Assembly: GCA_020161845.1 (NCBI GenBank)
Contig: JAIUNK010000025.1
Coordinates: 1 to 63,419, forward strand
Direction of reading: 5' to 3'
Length of the DNA: 63,419 bases
From: Actinomycetota bacterium
Lineage (GTDB): Bacteria; Actinomycetota; Actinomycetes; Actinomycetales; Dermatophilaceae
A model generated the notes under the pieces. It was not told the DNA's origin, did not search any database, and saw only the letters and a list, made by a program, of their open reading frames with translations. Positions 37,626-45,680 of the stretch are shown one piece after another (position 1 is the stretch's first letter; each line of letters starts with the position of its first letter). Both the position numbers and the translations under genes were made by a program.

Positions 37626-38807
37626 TTACTTCGCGGCCTGGATGGCGACGTCCTTGGCGGCACCGTCCATGGTTTCGTCGATGGTCACCAGCGGGTGGTT
37701 GAACTCGGCCAGGATGCGACGGCCCTCCTCGACGTTGTTGCCGTCCAGGCGGACGACCAGCGGCTTGTTGGCCTCGTCGCCGAGGGTCTTGAGGGCCCCG
37801 ACGATGCCGTTGGCGACGGCATCGCAGGCGGTGATGCCGCCGAACACGTTCACAAACACGGCCTTGACCTGGGGGTCGTTGAGGATGACGTCGAGTCCGT
37901 TGGCCATCACCTCGGCCGACGCGCCACCGCCGATGTCGAGGAAGTTGGCGGGCTTGCTGACCCCGCCGGTGTGGTCCTCGCCGGCGTAGGCGACGACGTC
38001 GAGGGTGCTCATCACCAGCCCGGCACCGTTGCCGATGATGCCCACATTGCCATCGAGCTTGACGTAGTTGAGATCCATCGCCTTGGCCTTGGCCTCCAGC
38101 GGGTCCTCGGCGGCCTCGTCGACCAGGTCGGCGTGGTCGGGGTGGCGGAAGTCGGCGTTGCCATCCAGGGTGACCTTGCCGTCCAGGGCGACGATCTCAC
38201 CGCTGGCGACCTTGACCAGCGGGTTCACCTCGACGAGGGTCGCGTCCTCCTGGTGGTAGACCTCCCACAGCTTCTCCAGGACCGGGGCGACCTTGGCGGC
38301 CGTCTCGGGGTCGAACCGAGCCGCCTCGACGATCTCCTTGGCCTTGGCCGCGTCGATGCCCACGTTGGGGTCGACGGCGATCCGGGCGAGGGCCTCGGGC
38401 CGCTCGACGGCGAGCTGCTCGATCTCCATCCCACCCTCCTTGCTGCACATCGCAAGGTAGTTGCGGTTGGCTCGGTCAAGCAGGATCGAGAAGTAGTATT
38501 CCTCCTCGATCTGGGCGCCCTGCGCGATCATCACCACGCGCACCTTGTGACCCTTGATGTCCATGCCGAGGATCTGGCTCGCGTGCTGCTCGGCCTCGTC
38601 TGCGGACTTGGCGACCTTGACGCCGCCGGCCTTGCCGCGACCGCCGGTCTTGACCTGGGCCTTGACGACCGTCACCCCACCGCTCTTGGCGCCGATCTCC
38701 TCGGCCGCGGCCTTCGCCTCTGCTGGCGTTTCGGCGATCCTGCCGGCGAGCACGGGTACGCCGTGCTTTTCGAAGATGTCCCGAGCTTGGTACTCAAAAA
38801 GATCCAC
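37626..38807 (-). CDS. sucC: Succinyl-CoA synthetase beta subunit
   Basis: SucC (393 aa), the nucleotide- and succinate-binding subunit. ATP-grasp fold beginning [39 protein letters not shown] carries the nucleotide-binding lysine region, [20 protein letters not shown] supplies metal ligands, and the C-terminal domain has [30 protein letters not shown] and [17 protein letters not shown], all typical. It is the first gene of sucCD. A TAGGAT -10-like box lies about 40 bp upstream at 38845-38850 (minus strand). Confidence 0.97.
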   Translation of the reverse strand: MDLFEYQARDIFEKHGVPVLAGRIAETPAEAKAAAEEIGAKSGGVTVVKAQVKTGGRGKAGGVKVAKSADEAEQHASQILGMDIKGHKVRVVMIAQGAQIEEEYYFSILLDRANRNYLAMCSKEGGMEIEQLAVERPEALARIAVDPNVGIDAAKAKEIVEAARFDPETAAKVAPVLEKLWEVYHQEDATLVEVNPLVKVASGEIVALDGKVTLDGNADFRHPDHADLVDEAAEDPLEAKAKAMDLNYVKLDGNVGIIGNGAGLVMSTLDVVAYAGEDHTGGVSKPANFLDIGGGASAEVMANGLDVILNDPQVKAVFVNVFGGITACDAVANGIVGALKTLGDEANKPLVVRLDGNNVEEGRRILAEFNHPLVTIDETMDGAAKDVAIQAAK

Positions 38808-39048
38808 GGCAGCTTCCCTCGTCTTCGATGGTCAGATCCGGGCTGATCCTATCCAACCGCATGGTCGGAATAGGCTCCTGAGCAGCCGTTCCTTGGACGG
38901 AGCCGACGACGGCTTCGCGTGAGGTCTGTCACGTGCCGCAGCGCCCTGCCCGCAGACTGGTCGGGACGAGCGGGAAGTCCTCAGGTAGGCCCTCCCCGCG
39001 CCGATGAGGCGGACACGTGGAGTCCCCCCTCTCTCAGGAAGCCTCGTC

Positions 39049-40248
39049 ATGACCCTCCTGCGCCACTGCCCCCGGCGGATCGCGGCCGTTGCCGCCGGGC
39101 TGATGCTGCCCGTGTCCGGGCTGGGCATGGCCGCCGCAGCGGAACCGACGACGGCCCCACCGCGCGACGTACCCGGGTCGGCCTGGGGAACCCCGAGTCT
39201 TCCGCCGCCTGGTGCCGCGACAGAGATCGCCCCCCCGAACGAACCCCCCAGCATTTCCCCCGAGATCGCGACGTCGGATGAGCAGGCCCCGTTCGCGCAG
39301 CCACCGGAGGTCGCGGAGCCGAGCCCCGCGGACCTGCCGGCTCCCCTGCCCACCACCGCCCCCGACGCTCCCGCCGCCCCCGACGCTCCGGCAGCCCCCG
39401 ACGCTCCGGCCACTCCGACGAGCGCCGCGACGCCGCCGGCCGAGGACGCGACGGATGCGCCCGACCCGAACTCCCCGACGACCTCCGCGCCGGAGCCGCT
39501 GACTCCAGCTCCCACCGAGGCGCCCCTCGTCCCGGTTCCCGACAGCGTCACGCTCAGCGCCGAGCCGGCACCCGAGGTGCTGCCCGCCGAGCCGCTGACT
39601 CCGACCCAGAGCCCGTCCACCGATGCCCCGTCTCAGTCCGCGTCGATTCCGGTTTCCCCGGAGCCGTCGGCGACCGGGCCGGGCCCGACGCTCGGGCCGG
39701 TCGTCCCGCCAGCCCCGGCACCCGCTCCGACGAACGTATCGGTGCCTACGGCGCAGCCTGCCCCGACGACGGTATCGGTGCCCACGGCGCAGCCTGCCCC
39801 CATCAACCCGGCGCCGCCCGTTCCGATGAACCCGGCGCCGACGACGTCCCGCACCACCACGACCGCGCCGTTCACGCCGCAGCCCGAACTCGAGGCTCCC
39901 ATTGCGGTCCCGCCCCCTGCGACGGAACCGCCGAGCGAGGCGACACCGATCCCCCAGCCCGAGAACCCGAGCCCGTCAACCACCTCCACCCCGATCGAAC
40001 GCGCTCCCGATCCGGCCGTTGTCGGCGACCCGATCCCAGCCGGGGATGCCTCAACCGGGAGCACCGCTCCCGACGGAGCGCCGGTCGAGGCCTCCGCCAG
40101 CCAGGCGGCATCCCGAGCGGAGGAGTACTCGCACGCATCGGGCCGGCTGCCCATGACCGGGCAAGAACTCGCGGCCATGGTCCTGTACGGCGGGCTGCTG
40201 CTCGGCGGTGGAACCACGCTGATCCGCGTGTCCCGACGCCGGACCTGA
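39049..40248 (+). CDS. LPMTG-anchored Pro/Thr/Ala-rich surface protein
   Basis: 399 aa. A signal peptide (MTLLRHCPRRIAAVAAGLML..., to about residue 28) leads to a long low-complexity stretch built of P, T, A, S and E, including repeated PDAPAA units, APTNVSVPTAQPAPTTVSVP, and NPAPP-type segments. It ends with a sorting signal: LPMTG at 367-371, a hydrophobic helix (ELAAMVLYGGLLLGGGTTLI) and a basic tail VSRRRT. Sortase would link it to peptidoglycan. No folded domain is seen, so it is probably a stalk or mucin-like spacer. No sortase gene is in the window. ATG 39049 has AGGAAG 8 nt upstream. Ends at a pair of hairpins. Confidence 0.82.
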   Translation: MTLLRHCPRRIAAVAAGLMLPVSGLGMAAAAEPTTAPPRDVPGSAWGTPSLPPPGAATEIAPPNEPPSISPEIATSDEQAPFAQPPEVAEPSPADLPAPLPTTAPDAPAAPDAPAAPDAPATPTSAATPPAEDATDAPDPNSPTTSAPEPLTPAPTEAPLVPVPDSVTLSAEPAPEVLPAEPLTPTQSPSTDAPSQSASIPVSPEPSATGPGPTLGPVVPPAPAPAPTNVSVPTAQPAPTTVSVPTAQPAPINPAPPVPMNPAPTTSRTTTTAPFTPQPELEAPIAVPPPATEPPSEATPIPQPENPSPSTTSTPIERAPDPAVVGDPIPAGDASTGSTAPDGAPVEASASQAASRAEEYSHASGRLPMTGQELAAMVLYGGLLLGGGTTLIRVSRRRT

Positions 40249-40318
40249 TCTCCGCACGAAGGGGGACCCCGTCCGATCCATCGGGCGGGTCCCCATGACT
40301 CACCAGGAGCAGGCCCCG

Positions 40319-40358
40319 ACGCCTCGGGGCGGCACCACACGGTGCCGCCCCGAGGCGT
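40319..40358. terminator. Bidirectional terminator between the LPMTG gene and the B12-binding gene
   Basis: Perfect 18-bp stem (ACGCCTCGGGGCGGCACC and complement) with a 4-nt loop ACAC. A weaker GGGGACC...GGTCCCC hairpin precedes it at about 40262-40293. The stem lies between two convergent genes. Confidence 0.85.
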
Positions 40359-40373
40359 GTTGGGCGTCCGACG

Positions 40374-40775
40374 TCAGGCGGTGGGCACTGCGCCCTTGAC
40401 CCAATCGACGATCTCGGTGGTCGTGGCGCCGGGAGTGAACACCTTGGCGACGCCCAAAGCCTCCAGTTGTGGGATGTCGTCCTCGGGGATGATCCCGCCG
40501 CCGAAGACCACGATGTCGCTCGCGTCGCGCTCCTTGAGCAGCTCGATCGTGCGCGCGAACAGCGTCATGTGCGCCCCGGAGAGCACCGACAGACCCACGC
40601 CGTCGGCGTCCTCCTGAATAGCGGCTTCCACGATCTGCTCGGGAGTCTGGTGGAGGCCGGTGTAGACGACCTCCATCCCCGCGTCTCGCAGGGCCCGGGC
40701 GATGACCTTGGCGCCGCGGTCGTGCCCGTCGAGTCCGGGCTTGGCCACCACGATGCGCAACGGAGATTCACTCAT
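40374..40775 (-). CDS. Stand-alone cobalamin-binding protein (methylmalonyl-CoA mutase C-terminal-like)
   Basis: 133 aa consisting of a single B12-binding domain. The cobalamin-ligand motif DGHDRG (DxHxxG) is at about 16-21. It is followed by the fold motifs [44 protein letters not shown] and [19 protein letters not shown]. This is the C-terminal domain of methylmalonyl-CoA mutase or the small subunit of two-part mutases. No catalytic mutase subunit or MeaB chaperone is adjacent, so the partner is elsewhere. ATG 40775 fits family length; the ribosome site is weak. Confidence 0.88.
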   Translation of the reverse strand: MSESPLRIVVAKPGLDGHDRGAKVIARALRDAGMEVVYTGLHQTPEQIVEAAIQEDADGVGLSVLSGAHMTLFARTIELLKERDASDIVVFGGGIIPEDDIPQLEALGVAKVFTPGATTTEIVDWVKGAVPTA

Positions 40776-41287
40776 GGGAGTCAGCGTATCGGCAGGGCCG
40801 CCCCTGAGGGTCCGGTGCGAATTGCGGGTCCGCGAGCGTGGACTTTGGTCCCGGACTCCGTCCCGGGCGCGATTCCGGGATGCACCGCTATCCCGCAATG
40901 CGACCGAGATCACAGGTTTGACCTCCCGGCGAGGCGACGCACCGGTCGGCGAGCCACCCCCTCGTCGGCCCCGGACGTGTCGCCACAAGGGGATTCCGTG
41001 CTCAGCGAAGGTCACGAAACGACATCCGAGTCCCGCGACATGCCCGAATCCGCCATCGCGCGCTGACCTGGCGCGCTCTCACCAGCACATCCAGGGCTAG
41101 TGCACTGACCTGCCTTTGTGTCATAACTGGTTGAACGGGATGCTTATGTCACTCGTCCGACTATCACCAATTGCGCGAGAAGTCATCGACCGCCGCGGCC
41201 GCAGTGAGATAACGTTCTGGTCGCAACTTGATAAAGGAACCGTCAGTCGCTACCCCTGGCGACCCATCGAGCAGTCGAGGACCTTTC
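40776..41287. other. 512-bp intergenic region upstream of the M23 peptidase gene
   Basis: No convincing gene. The stretch 41115-41235 is markedly less GC-rich (TGTCATAACTGGTTGAACG, GATAACGTTCTGG) and probably carries the promoter. A possible -10 is TAACGT near 41210. I looked for a c-di-AMP riboswitch, which often precedes wall hydrolase genes, and did not find its conserved core. Confidence 0.5.
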
Positions 41288-42091
41288 GTGCCTACTCCCC
41301 TTCACGGCCGCCCCTACAGCGGCCGGCACCGTGCCGCGCCCGGTCAACCCAGCCACAGTTCGCGGCAGGGCGCCGGGCGGACCGCCCGAAGGGTCTTCCG
41401 CCCGTTGTCGGTGTCGGCGGTCAGCTTGGGGCTGACCTTCGCCGTGGTCCAGACGGCAACCAGCCTCGACGACATGACTGCGGCGCAGGCCGCGCCGCCG
41501 GCGGTCATGCCGACCACCCAGTCGTCCCCGACGGCCACCGCAGACCGGAGCAGTGGCCCCGAGTCCGTGGTCAGACTGCCCGCGGCTCTGGAGTCCTCGA
41601 CCACGGTGCGCGACACGCTCAGCGTCGCGATCGAGCGCGCATCGCGGCCCCGCCCCAGCACACCCCCGGCGCCACCCACCCCGACCGTCGATCCGATGCA
41701 GGTCTGGGTGGCTCCGGTGGCGAAGGCCCAGCTCAGCTCGCCGTACGGACCTCGGTGGGGCACCATCCACCGGGGCATCGACCTCGCGGCCCCGCTCGGC
41801 ACACCGCTGCTGGCCATGAGCGGTGGAGTGGTGACCTTCGCCGGCCAGCAGAGCGGCTACGGCAACATCGTGCAGATCAAGTATTGGGACGGCACGGTCT
41901 CCTACTACGGTCACATGAACTCGATGGCCGTGAAGCAGGGCGACGCGGTCAAGCCGGGCCAGCTGGTCGGCCAGCTCGGCAACACCGGACAGAGCACCGG
42001 ACCGCACCTCCACCTGGAGATTCACCCAGGCGGCGGGGCGGACATCGATCCGGCCCCATGGCTGAAGTCCCACGGTCTGGTGGTTGCCTGA
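41288..42091 (+). CDS. Secreted M23 (LytM-type) peptidoglycan endopeptidase
   Basis: 267 aa. A basic, Pro/Ser-rich N terminus of about 35 residues precedes a signal/anchor helix (PLSVSAVSLGLTFAVVQTA), then a Pro/Thr linker, then the LytM domain (about 145-265). Zinc ligands are His161 and Asp165 (HRGIDLAAP) and the HxH of PHLHLEIH (His240, His242). The fold motif SSPYGPRWGTIHRG and DGTVSYYGHMNSMAVKQGD are typical. It hydrolyses cross-links in the wall. GTG 41288 is chosen because GAGGA lies 8 nt upstream; the frame is open from TTG 41228. Divergence from pcrA next door matches Rv0950c beside uvrD1 in mycobacteria. Confidence 0.9.
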   Translation: MPTPLHGRPYSGRHRAAPGQPSHSSRQGAGRTARRVFRPLSVSAVSLGLTFAVVQTATSLDDMTAAQAAPPAVMPTTQSSPTATADRSSGPESVVRLPAALESSTTVRDTLSVAIERASRPRPSTPPAPPTPTVDPMQVWVAPVAKAQLSSPYGPRWGTIHRGIDLAAPLGTPLLAMSGGVVTFAGQQSGYGNIVQIKYWDGTVSYYGHMNSMAVKQGDAVKPGQLVGQLGNTGQSTGPHLHLEIHPGGGADIDPAPWLKSHGLVVA

Positions 42092-42131
42092 CCGCACACC
42101 GCACCGCCAATGGCCAGCGACTGGCGGGCTG

Positions 42132-42154
42132 ACGGGCGGGATTCGCCCGCCCGT
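42132..42154. terminator. Bidirectional terminator between the M23 gene and pcrA
   Basis: ACGGGCGGG (42132-42140) pairs with CCCGCCCGT (42146-42154) around ATTCG. It lies between convergent genes and touches the pcrA stop codon. Confidence 0.8.
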
Positions 42155-44685
42155 TAGAGTTTCTCCAGCGGCGCGTAGCGCAACAGTAGGCGCTTGATCT
42201 GCGCACCACCGAAGTCGACGTGCGCCATCGATCGATCCCCCTCACCTTCGACCCGCACCACCGTGCCCAGGCCGAAGGAGTCGTGGCTGACGCGGTCGCC
42301 CTCCTTCAACGCGGGCACGGGCCGGGTCCCGGGTGAGCGCACCCCGGGACGGCCGGCCAGGGTCGCGACGGCCGGCTCACGACGACTGGTGCTCACCCCA
42401 CCCCCGCCGTACGACGTCGGTTGGGTCCGCTCCCAGTCGATGAGGTCCGCCGGAATCTCGCCGAGGAAACGAGAGGCCGGGTTGTATTGCGGCTGGCCCC
42501 ACGCGGAGCGCACCGCGGCCCGCGAGATGTGCAGCCGTTCTCGAGCCCGGGTGATGCCGACATAGGCGAGTCGGCGCTCTTCTTCCAGTTCCTTGGGATC
42601 CCCCAGGCTGCGTAGGTGCGGGAACATCCCGTCCTCCATCCCGACCAGGAACACCACGGGGAACTCCAGGCCCTTGGCCGTGTGCAGCGTCATCAAAGTG
42701 ACGACACCGCGGGCCTCGGCCTCCTCGTCGGGGATCTCGTCGGCATCGGCGACCAGGGAGACCTGCTCCAGGAAATCGTTGAGGGCGGCGGCGGGGTCGA
42801 GGCTCAGTCCGGGACCGTCGGCCCCGGACTGACCCTCTGCCCCGGACTGGTCCTGGGCGCCGGCCTCCCACGCCTCGGCGCGGGCGTCGTCGTACTGCTT
42901 GGCGACGGCCACGAGTTCGGCGAGGTTCTCGATCCGCGTCTCGTCCTGCGGGTCGTGGGAGGCCCGGAGTTCGTCGAGGTACCCGGTCTGGACGACCACC
43001 GCCTCGAGCAGTTCGGCGATGCCGCCGCCGGCCTCGTGGACGGTCCGCAGGGCCTCCAGGAGTTCGGTAAACCGCCGTATCGCCGCGACCGAACGGGCGG
43101 CGATCCCGGGGGCGTCCTCGGGCATCGCCAAGGCCTGGACGAAACCGATCCGCTCCCGCTCGGCGAGTTGGGCGATGCATGCCTCGGCGCGTTCCCCGAT
43201 GCCACGCTTGGGAACGTTGAGGATGCGCCGCAGGTTGACGGTGTCCGCCGGGTTGGCGATCACGCGCAGATAGGCCAGCGCGTCCTTGACCTCGCGACGC
43301 TCGTAGAAGCGCGTGCCGCCGACGACCTTGTAGGGGAGGCCGACCCGGACCAGCACCTCTTCGAGGGCTCGGGACATCGCGTTGGTGCGATAGAAGATGG
43401 CGACGTCGCCGGGTCGTACGCCGTGCTGGTCGGACAGGTCGTCGATCTGTCGGGCCACGAACGCGGCCTCGTCGTGCTCACTGTCCGCGACGTACCCGAT
43501 GATCTTGGCCCCGCCGCCGGAGTCGGTCCACAGGTTCTTGGGGCGGCGTTCGCTGTTCTTGGCGATGACGGCGTTGGCCGCCTGCAGGATCGTCTGGGTG
43601 GACCGGTAGTTCTGCTCCAGCAGGATCGTGGTGGCGTCCGGGTAATCCGCCTCGAACTCCACGATGTTGCGGATCGTGGCGCCCCGGAAGGCGTAGATGG
43701 ACTGGTCGGCGTCGCCGACCACGCACAGCTCGGCGGGCGGTACGACGGGCTCGCCGGGCTTCGCGATCCCGGTGCCGACCAGCTCCTTGACCAGCACGTA
43801 TTGGGCGTGGTTGGTGTCCTGATATTCGTCGACCAGCACGTGCCGGAAGCGGCGCCGGTAGTGCTCGGCCACGTCGGGGAAGGCCTGCAGGATGTTGACC
43901 GTCGTCATGATCAGGTCGTCGAAATCGAGGGCGTTGGCCTGGCGCAGGCGACGCTGATAGGCGGTGTAGGCCTGGGCCAGCATGCGCTCGGCGTGGTTTC
44001 CCTCGGCGACCCGGGACGCAAAGGTCTCCTCGTCGACGAGTTCGTTCTTGAGATTGGAGACCTGCGCAGAGAAGCTGCGTGGCGGGTAGCGCTTGGGGTC
44101 GAGGTCCGCCTCCCGCAGGACCATGCCCATGAGTCGCTGAGAATCGGCGGCATCGTAGATCGAGAAGCTGGACTTCAGCCCGACATGGGTGGCCTCGCGG
44201 CGCAGGATCCGCACGCAGGCGGAGTGGAAGGTGCTCACCCACATGGCCTTGGCCCGCGGGCCGACCAGCGCCTCGACCCGCTCGCGCATCTCGGCGGCGG
44301 CCTTGTTGGTGAAGGTGATGGCGAGCACCTGGCCGGGCTGCACATTGCGGGCTGCCAACAGGTAGGCGATGCGGTGGGTCAGCACGCGGGTCTTGCCCGA
44401 GCCGGCGCCGGCCACGATGAGCAGCGGCCCGCCCTGATGCACGACGGCCTGGCGCTGCTGCGGGTTCAACCCGACGAGCAGGGCGTCCGGGTCGGCGCTG
44501 GCGACGCGGGGTCGCGAAGGTCGGTCCTCCCCCCAACCCGGCGTCCGGGCCTGGGCGCCGCCCGGCTCGGCGGCGCTGTCGCCGAGGGCCCAGGCCGGTA
44601 CGCCGCGCGCGTCCACCGCCCCGCTGGCCTGCGCCGATGACAGGCCGGGGAGCGGTACGTCGTTGTCGAGATCGAAGAGGCTCAT
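42154..44685 (-). CDS. pcrA: PcrA/UvrD-type superfamily 1 DNA helicase
   Basis: 843-aa 3'-5' helicase for excision repair and replication-fork/recombination maintenance. After a 60-residue acidic, Pro-rich lead come Q motif LNPQQRQAV, Walker A VAGAGSGKTRVLTHRIAYLL (motif I), AITFTNKAAAEMRERV (Ia), VLVDEYQDTN (II), VVGDADQSIYAFRGA (III), LEQNYRST (IV), VTLMTLHTAKGLEFPVVFLVG (V, in part), and YVGITRARERLHI (VI). The C-terminal Tudor-like tail (EGDRVSHDSFGLGTVV) is that of PcrA, which contacts RNA polymerase. ATG 44685 (MSLFDLDNDVPLPG) is chosen over GTG 44718. Orthologue by position of mycobacterial uvrD1. Confidence 0.95.
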   Translation of the reverse strand: MSLFDLDNDVPLPGLSSAQASGAVDARGVPAWALGDSAAEPGGAQARTPGWGEDRPSRPRVASADPDALLVGLNPQQRQAVVHQGGPLLIVAGAGSGKTRVLTHRIAYLLAARNVQPGQVLAITFTNKAAAEMRERVEALVGPRAKAMWVSTFHSACVRILRREATHVGLKSSFSIYDAADSQRLMGMVLREADLDPKRYPPRSFSAQVSNLKNELVDEETFASRVAEGNHAERMLAQAYTAYQRRLRQANALDFDDLIMTTVNILQAFPDVAEHYRRRFRHVLVDEYQDTNHAQYVLVKELVGTGIAKPGEPVVPPAELCVVGDADQSIYAFRGATIRNIVEFEADYPDATTILLEQNYRSTQTILQAANAVIAKNSERRPKNLWTDSGGGAKIIGYVADSEHDEAAFVARQIDDLSDQHGVRPGDVAIFYRTNAMSRALEEVLVRVGLPYKVVGGTRFYERREVKDALAYLRVIANPADTVNLRRILNVPKRGIGERAEACIAQLAERERIGFVQALAMPEDAPGIAARSVAAIRRFTELLEALRTVHEAGGGIAELLEAVVVQTGYLDELRASHDPQDETRIENLAELVAVAKQYDDARAEAWEAGAQDQSGAEGQSGADGPGLSLDPAAALNDFLEQVSLVADADEIPDEEAEARGVVTLMTLHTAKGLEFPVVFLVGMEDGMFPHLRSLGDPKELEEERRLAYVGITRARERLHISRAAVRSAWGQPQYNPASRFLGEIPADLIDWERTQPTSYGGGGVSTSRREPAVATLAGRPGVRSPGTRPVPALKEGDRVSHDSFGLGTVVRVEGEGDRSMAHVDFGGAQIKRLLLRYAPLEKL

Positions 44686-44750
44686 CGCGCGGACCATCCT
44701 AGGCCGCGCGACCGACAAGGCATCCGAGGGCCATGCCGGCCGGCACCAGC

Positions 44751-44781
44751 GCTGGGCCCTAGGAGTCAGCTAGGGCCCAGC
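44751..44781. other. 12-bp-stem hairpin not associated with a gene end
   Basis: GCTGGGCCCTAG (44751-44762) and CTAGGGCCCAGC (44770-44781) form a perfect stem with loop GAGTCAG. It lies between two divergent genes, where no transcript is expected to end, so a terminator role is not obvious. Confidence 0.7.
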
Positions 44782-44782
44782 C

Positions 44783-44812
44783 CAGATCCCCGCTCGCGCG
44801 GGGAGGACGTCC
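44783..44812 (-). repeat. Solitary hairpin resembling a type I-E CRISPR repeat
   Basis: On the minus strand it reads GTCCTCCCCGC, GCGA, GCGGGGAT and then diverges. The CCCCGC/GCGGGG stem and tetraloop spacing are the same as in the array repeat (loop ACAC), and the core is even closer to the common actinobacterial I-E repeat GTGCTCCCCGC...GCGGGGATGATCC. The 3' half beyond GGGGAT does not match. Chance formation in GC-rich DNA cannot be excluded. Confidence 0.4.
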
Positions 44813-44980
44813 CCGGGTCGCACTGCTTGCCAACGAGACACGGGTCATCTCCGCAGGTGCAGAGCGTTGTCAGACCATGGTTGCACCCTTCAGGCATGGA
44901 CCATGAAGCCGCTCGTGTCCGACGGATGAGTCACTCGATGACATGTGGTAACTTGTTCCAACTAGACAATTCAAATTGGA

Positions 44981-45502
44981 ATGCTCATGCATCTCTTCGT
45001 GGACGAGTCCAAGGCTGGCGCGTACCTGCTCGTCGCGGCATGCGTGGAGGCGAGCACTATCGCAACTGCCAGGCATCGCCTCGATGCCTTACTGCTTCCG
45101 GGTCAGAAGAGAATCCATATGAAGACCGAGCGAAAGGAGCGCCGCGATCTGATCGCGAAGTCAGTGACGTCGATGGGGCAGCAGTGCTGTGTCCTCGACG
45201 CTGGCCGCTGCTTCCCCACCGAGCGCCAAGCGCGTGCCGCATGCCTGGAGATGCTCATTGGCCGGTATCCGAGGGCCACCACACTCAACCTCGAACGCGA
45301 CGAGTCGTTGGTCGACTTCGATCGGACCGTCCTGTTCAGGGCGACGAGGGGTCTCAGCACTCGCCCGATCTACACCCACGCCAGCGCCGCGGACGAACCG
45401 CTGCTGTCGCTGCCGGACATCGTCGCGTGGTGCTGGGCCCGTGGTGGGTCGTGGCGAGACCGGATTCGCCCGGTGGCGCAACGGATCGGTGTTGAGCCGT
45501 GA
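44981..45502 (+). CDS. DUF3800-like protein, putative RNase H-fold nuclease
   Basis: 173 aa. The N terminus MLMHLFVDESKAGAYLLVAACV carries the DES(K) acidic start of DUF3800 proteins (Asp8, Glu9). A basic middle RIHMKTERKERRDLI and a C-terminal acid Asp146 in LLSLPDIVAWCWARGGSWRDR follow, consistent with an RNase H-like active site. The family's biochemical role is not established, but members are common near defence genes and mobile elements, and conserved RNA structures have been described beside them. ATG 44987 is an alternative start two codons in. It precedes cas3 by 178 bp on the same strand. GC content dips at its promoter. Confidence 0.65.
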   Translation: MLMHLFVDESKAGAYLLVAACVEASTIATARHRLDALLLPGQKRIHMKTERKERRDLIAKSVTSMGQQCCVLDAGRCFPTERQARAACLEMLIGRYPRATTLNLERDESLVDFDRTVLFRATRGLSTRPIYTHASAADEPLLSLPDIVAWCWARGGSWRDRIRPVAQRIGVEP

Positions 45503-45524
45503 GTTGCGGCCAGGGACAGCGCAA

Positions 45525-45608
45525 AGCCCGAGCGCCACAGTCGTCCGGCCGGGTCTCGGGCTCACTTCCTATCCCCTACGGGGGATGGCCTCTCCAGTCT
45601 AAGAGGCC
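45525..45608 (+). ncRNA. Three-hairpin structured element between the DUF3800-like gene and cas3
   Basis: Three consecutive stems in 84 nt. (A) AGCCCGAG 45525-45532 with CTCGGGCT 45555-45562. (B) ATCCCC 45571-45576 with GGGGAT 45581-45586, loop TACG. (C) GGCCTCT 45587-45593 with AGAGGCC 45602-45608, loop CCAGTCTA. It follows the DUF3800-like stop by 22 nt and ends 72 nt before the cas3 ATG. Comparative studies (Weinberg and colleagues) have reported several conserved RNA motifs tied to DUF3800 genes, with unknown function; I cannot say whether this is one of them. It could also be a terminator or cas leader structure. Confidence 0.5.
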
Positions 45609-45680
45609 GCCAGGACCACTTGTCAATGGCTCGAGCCCACGACGCAGTACAGCTCGGAAGCTCTCGAGGGGAGAACAGGG

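Larger units (their letters stand above)
44686..44980. other. Intergenic region between pcrA and the DUF3800-like gene
   Basis: 295 bp with two strong hairpins (44751-44781 and 44783-44812) and, near the right end, a sharp drop in GC. TTCCAACTAGACAATTCAAATTGGAA at about 44957-44982 contains an inverted TTCCAA/TTGGAA pair just before the start codon and probably includes promoter and operator. No gene is seen. Confidence 0.55.

Noticed and set aside
40776-41287. c-di-AMP (ydaO-type) riboswitch before the M23 peptidase gene
   Set aside because: Wall hydrolase genes in actinobacteria often carry one. A GCCCGAATCCG string occurs near 41043, but the following CAGCTAACC core and the upstream GGGGAACC/GGGTGAATC segments are missing.
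45503-45620. tRNA gene or attachment site downstream of the DUF3800-like gene
   Set aside because: Three stems are present, but there is no 7-bp acceptor stem closing them, no T-loop GTTCGA and no CCA-adjacent arrangement. No direct repeat typical of an att pair was found.
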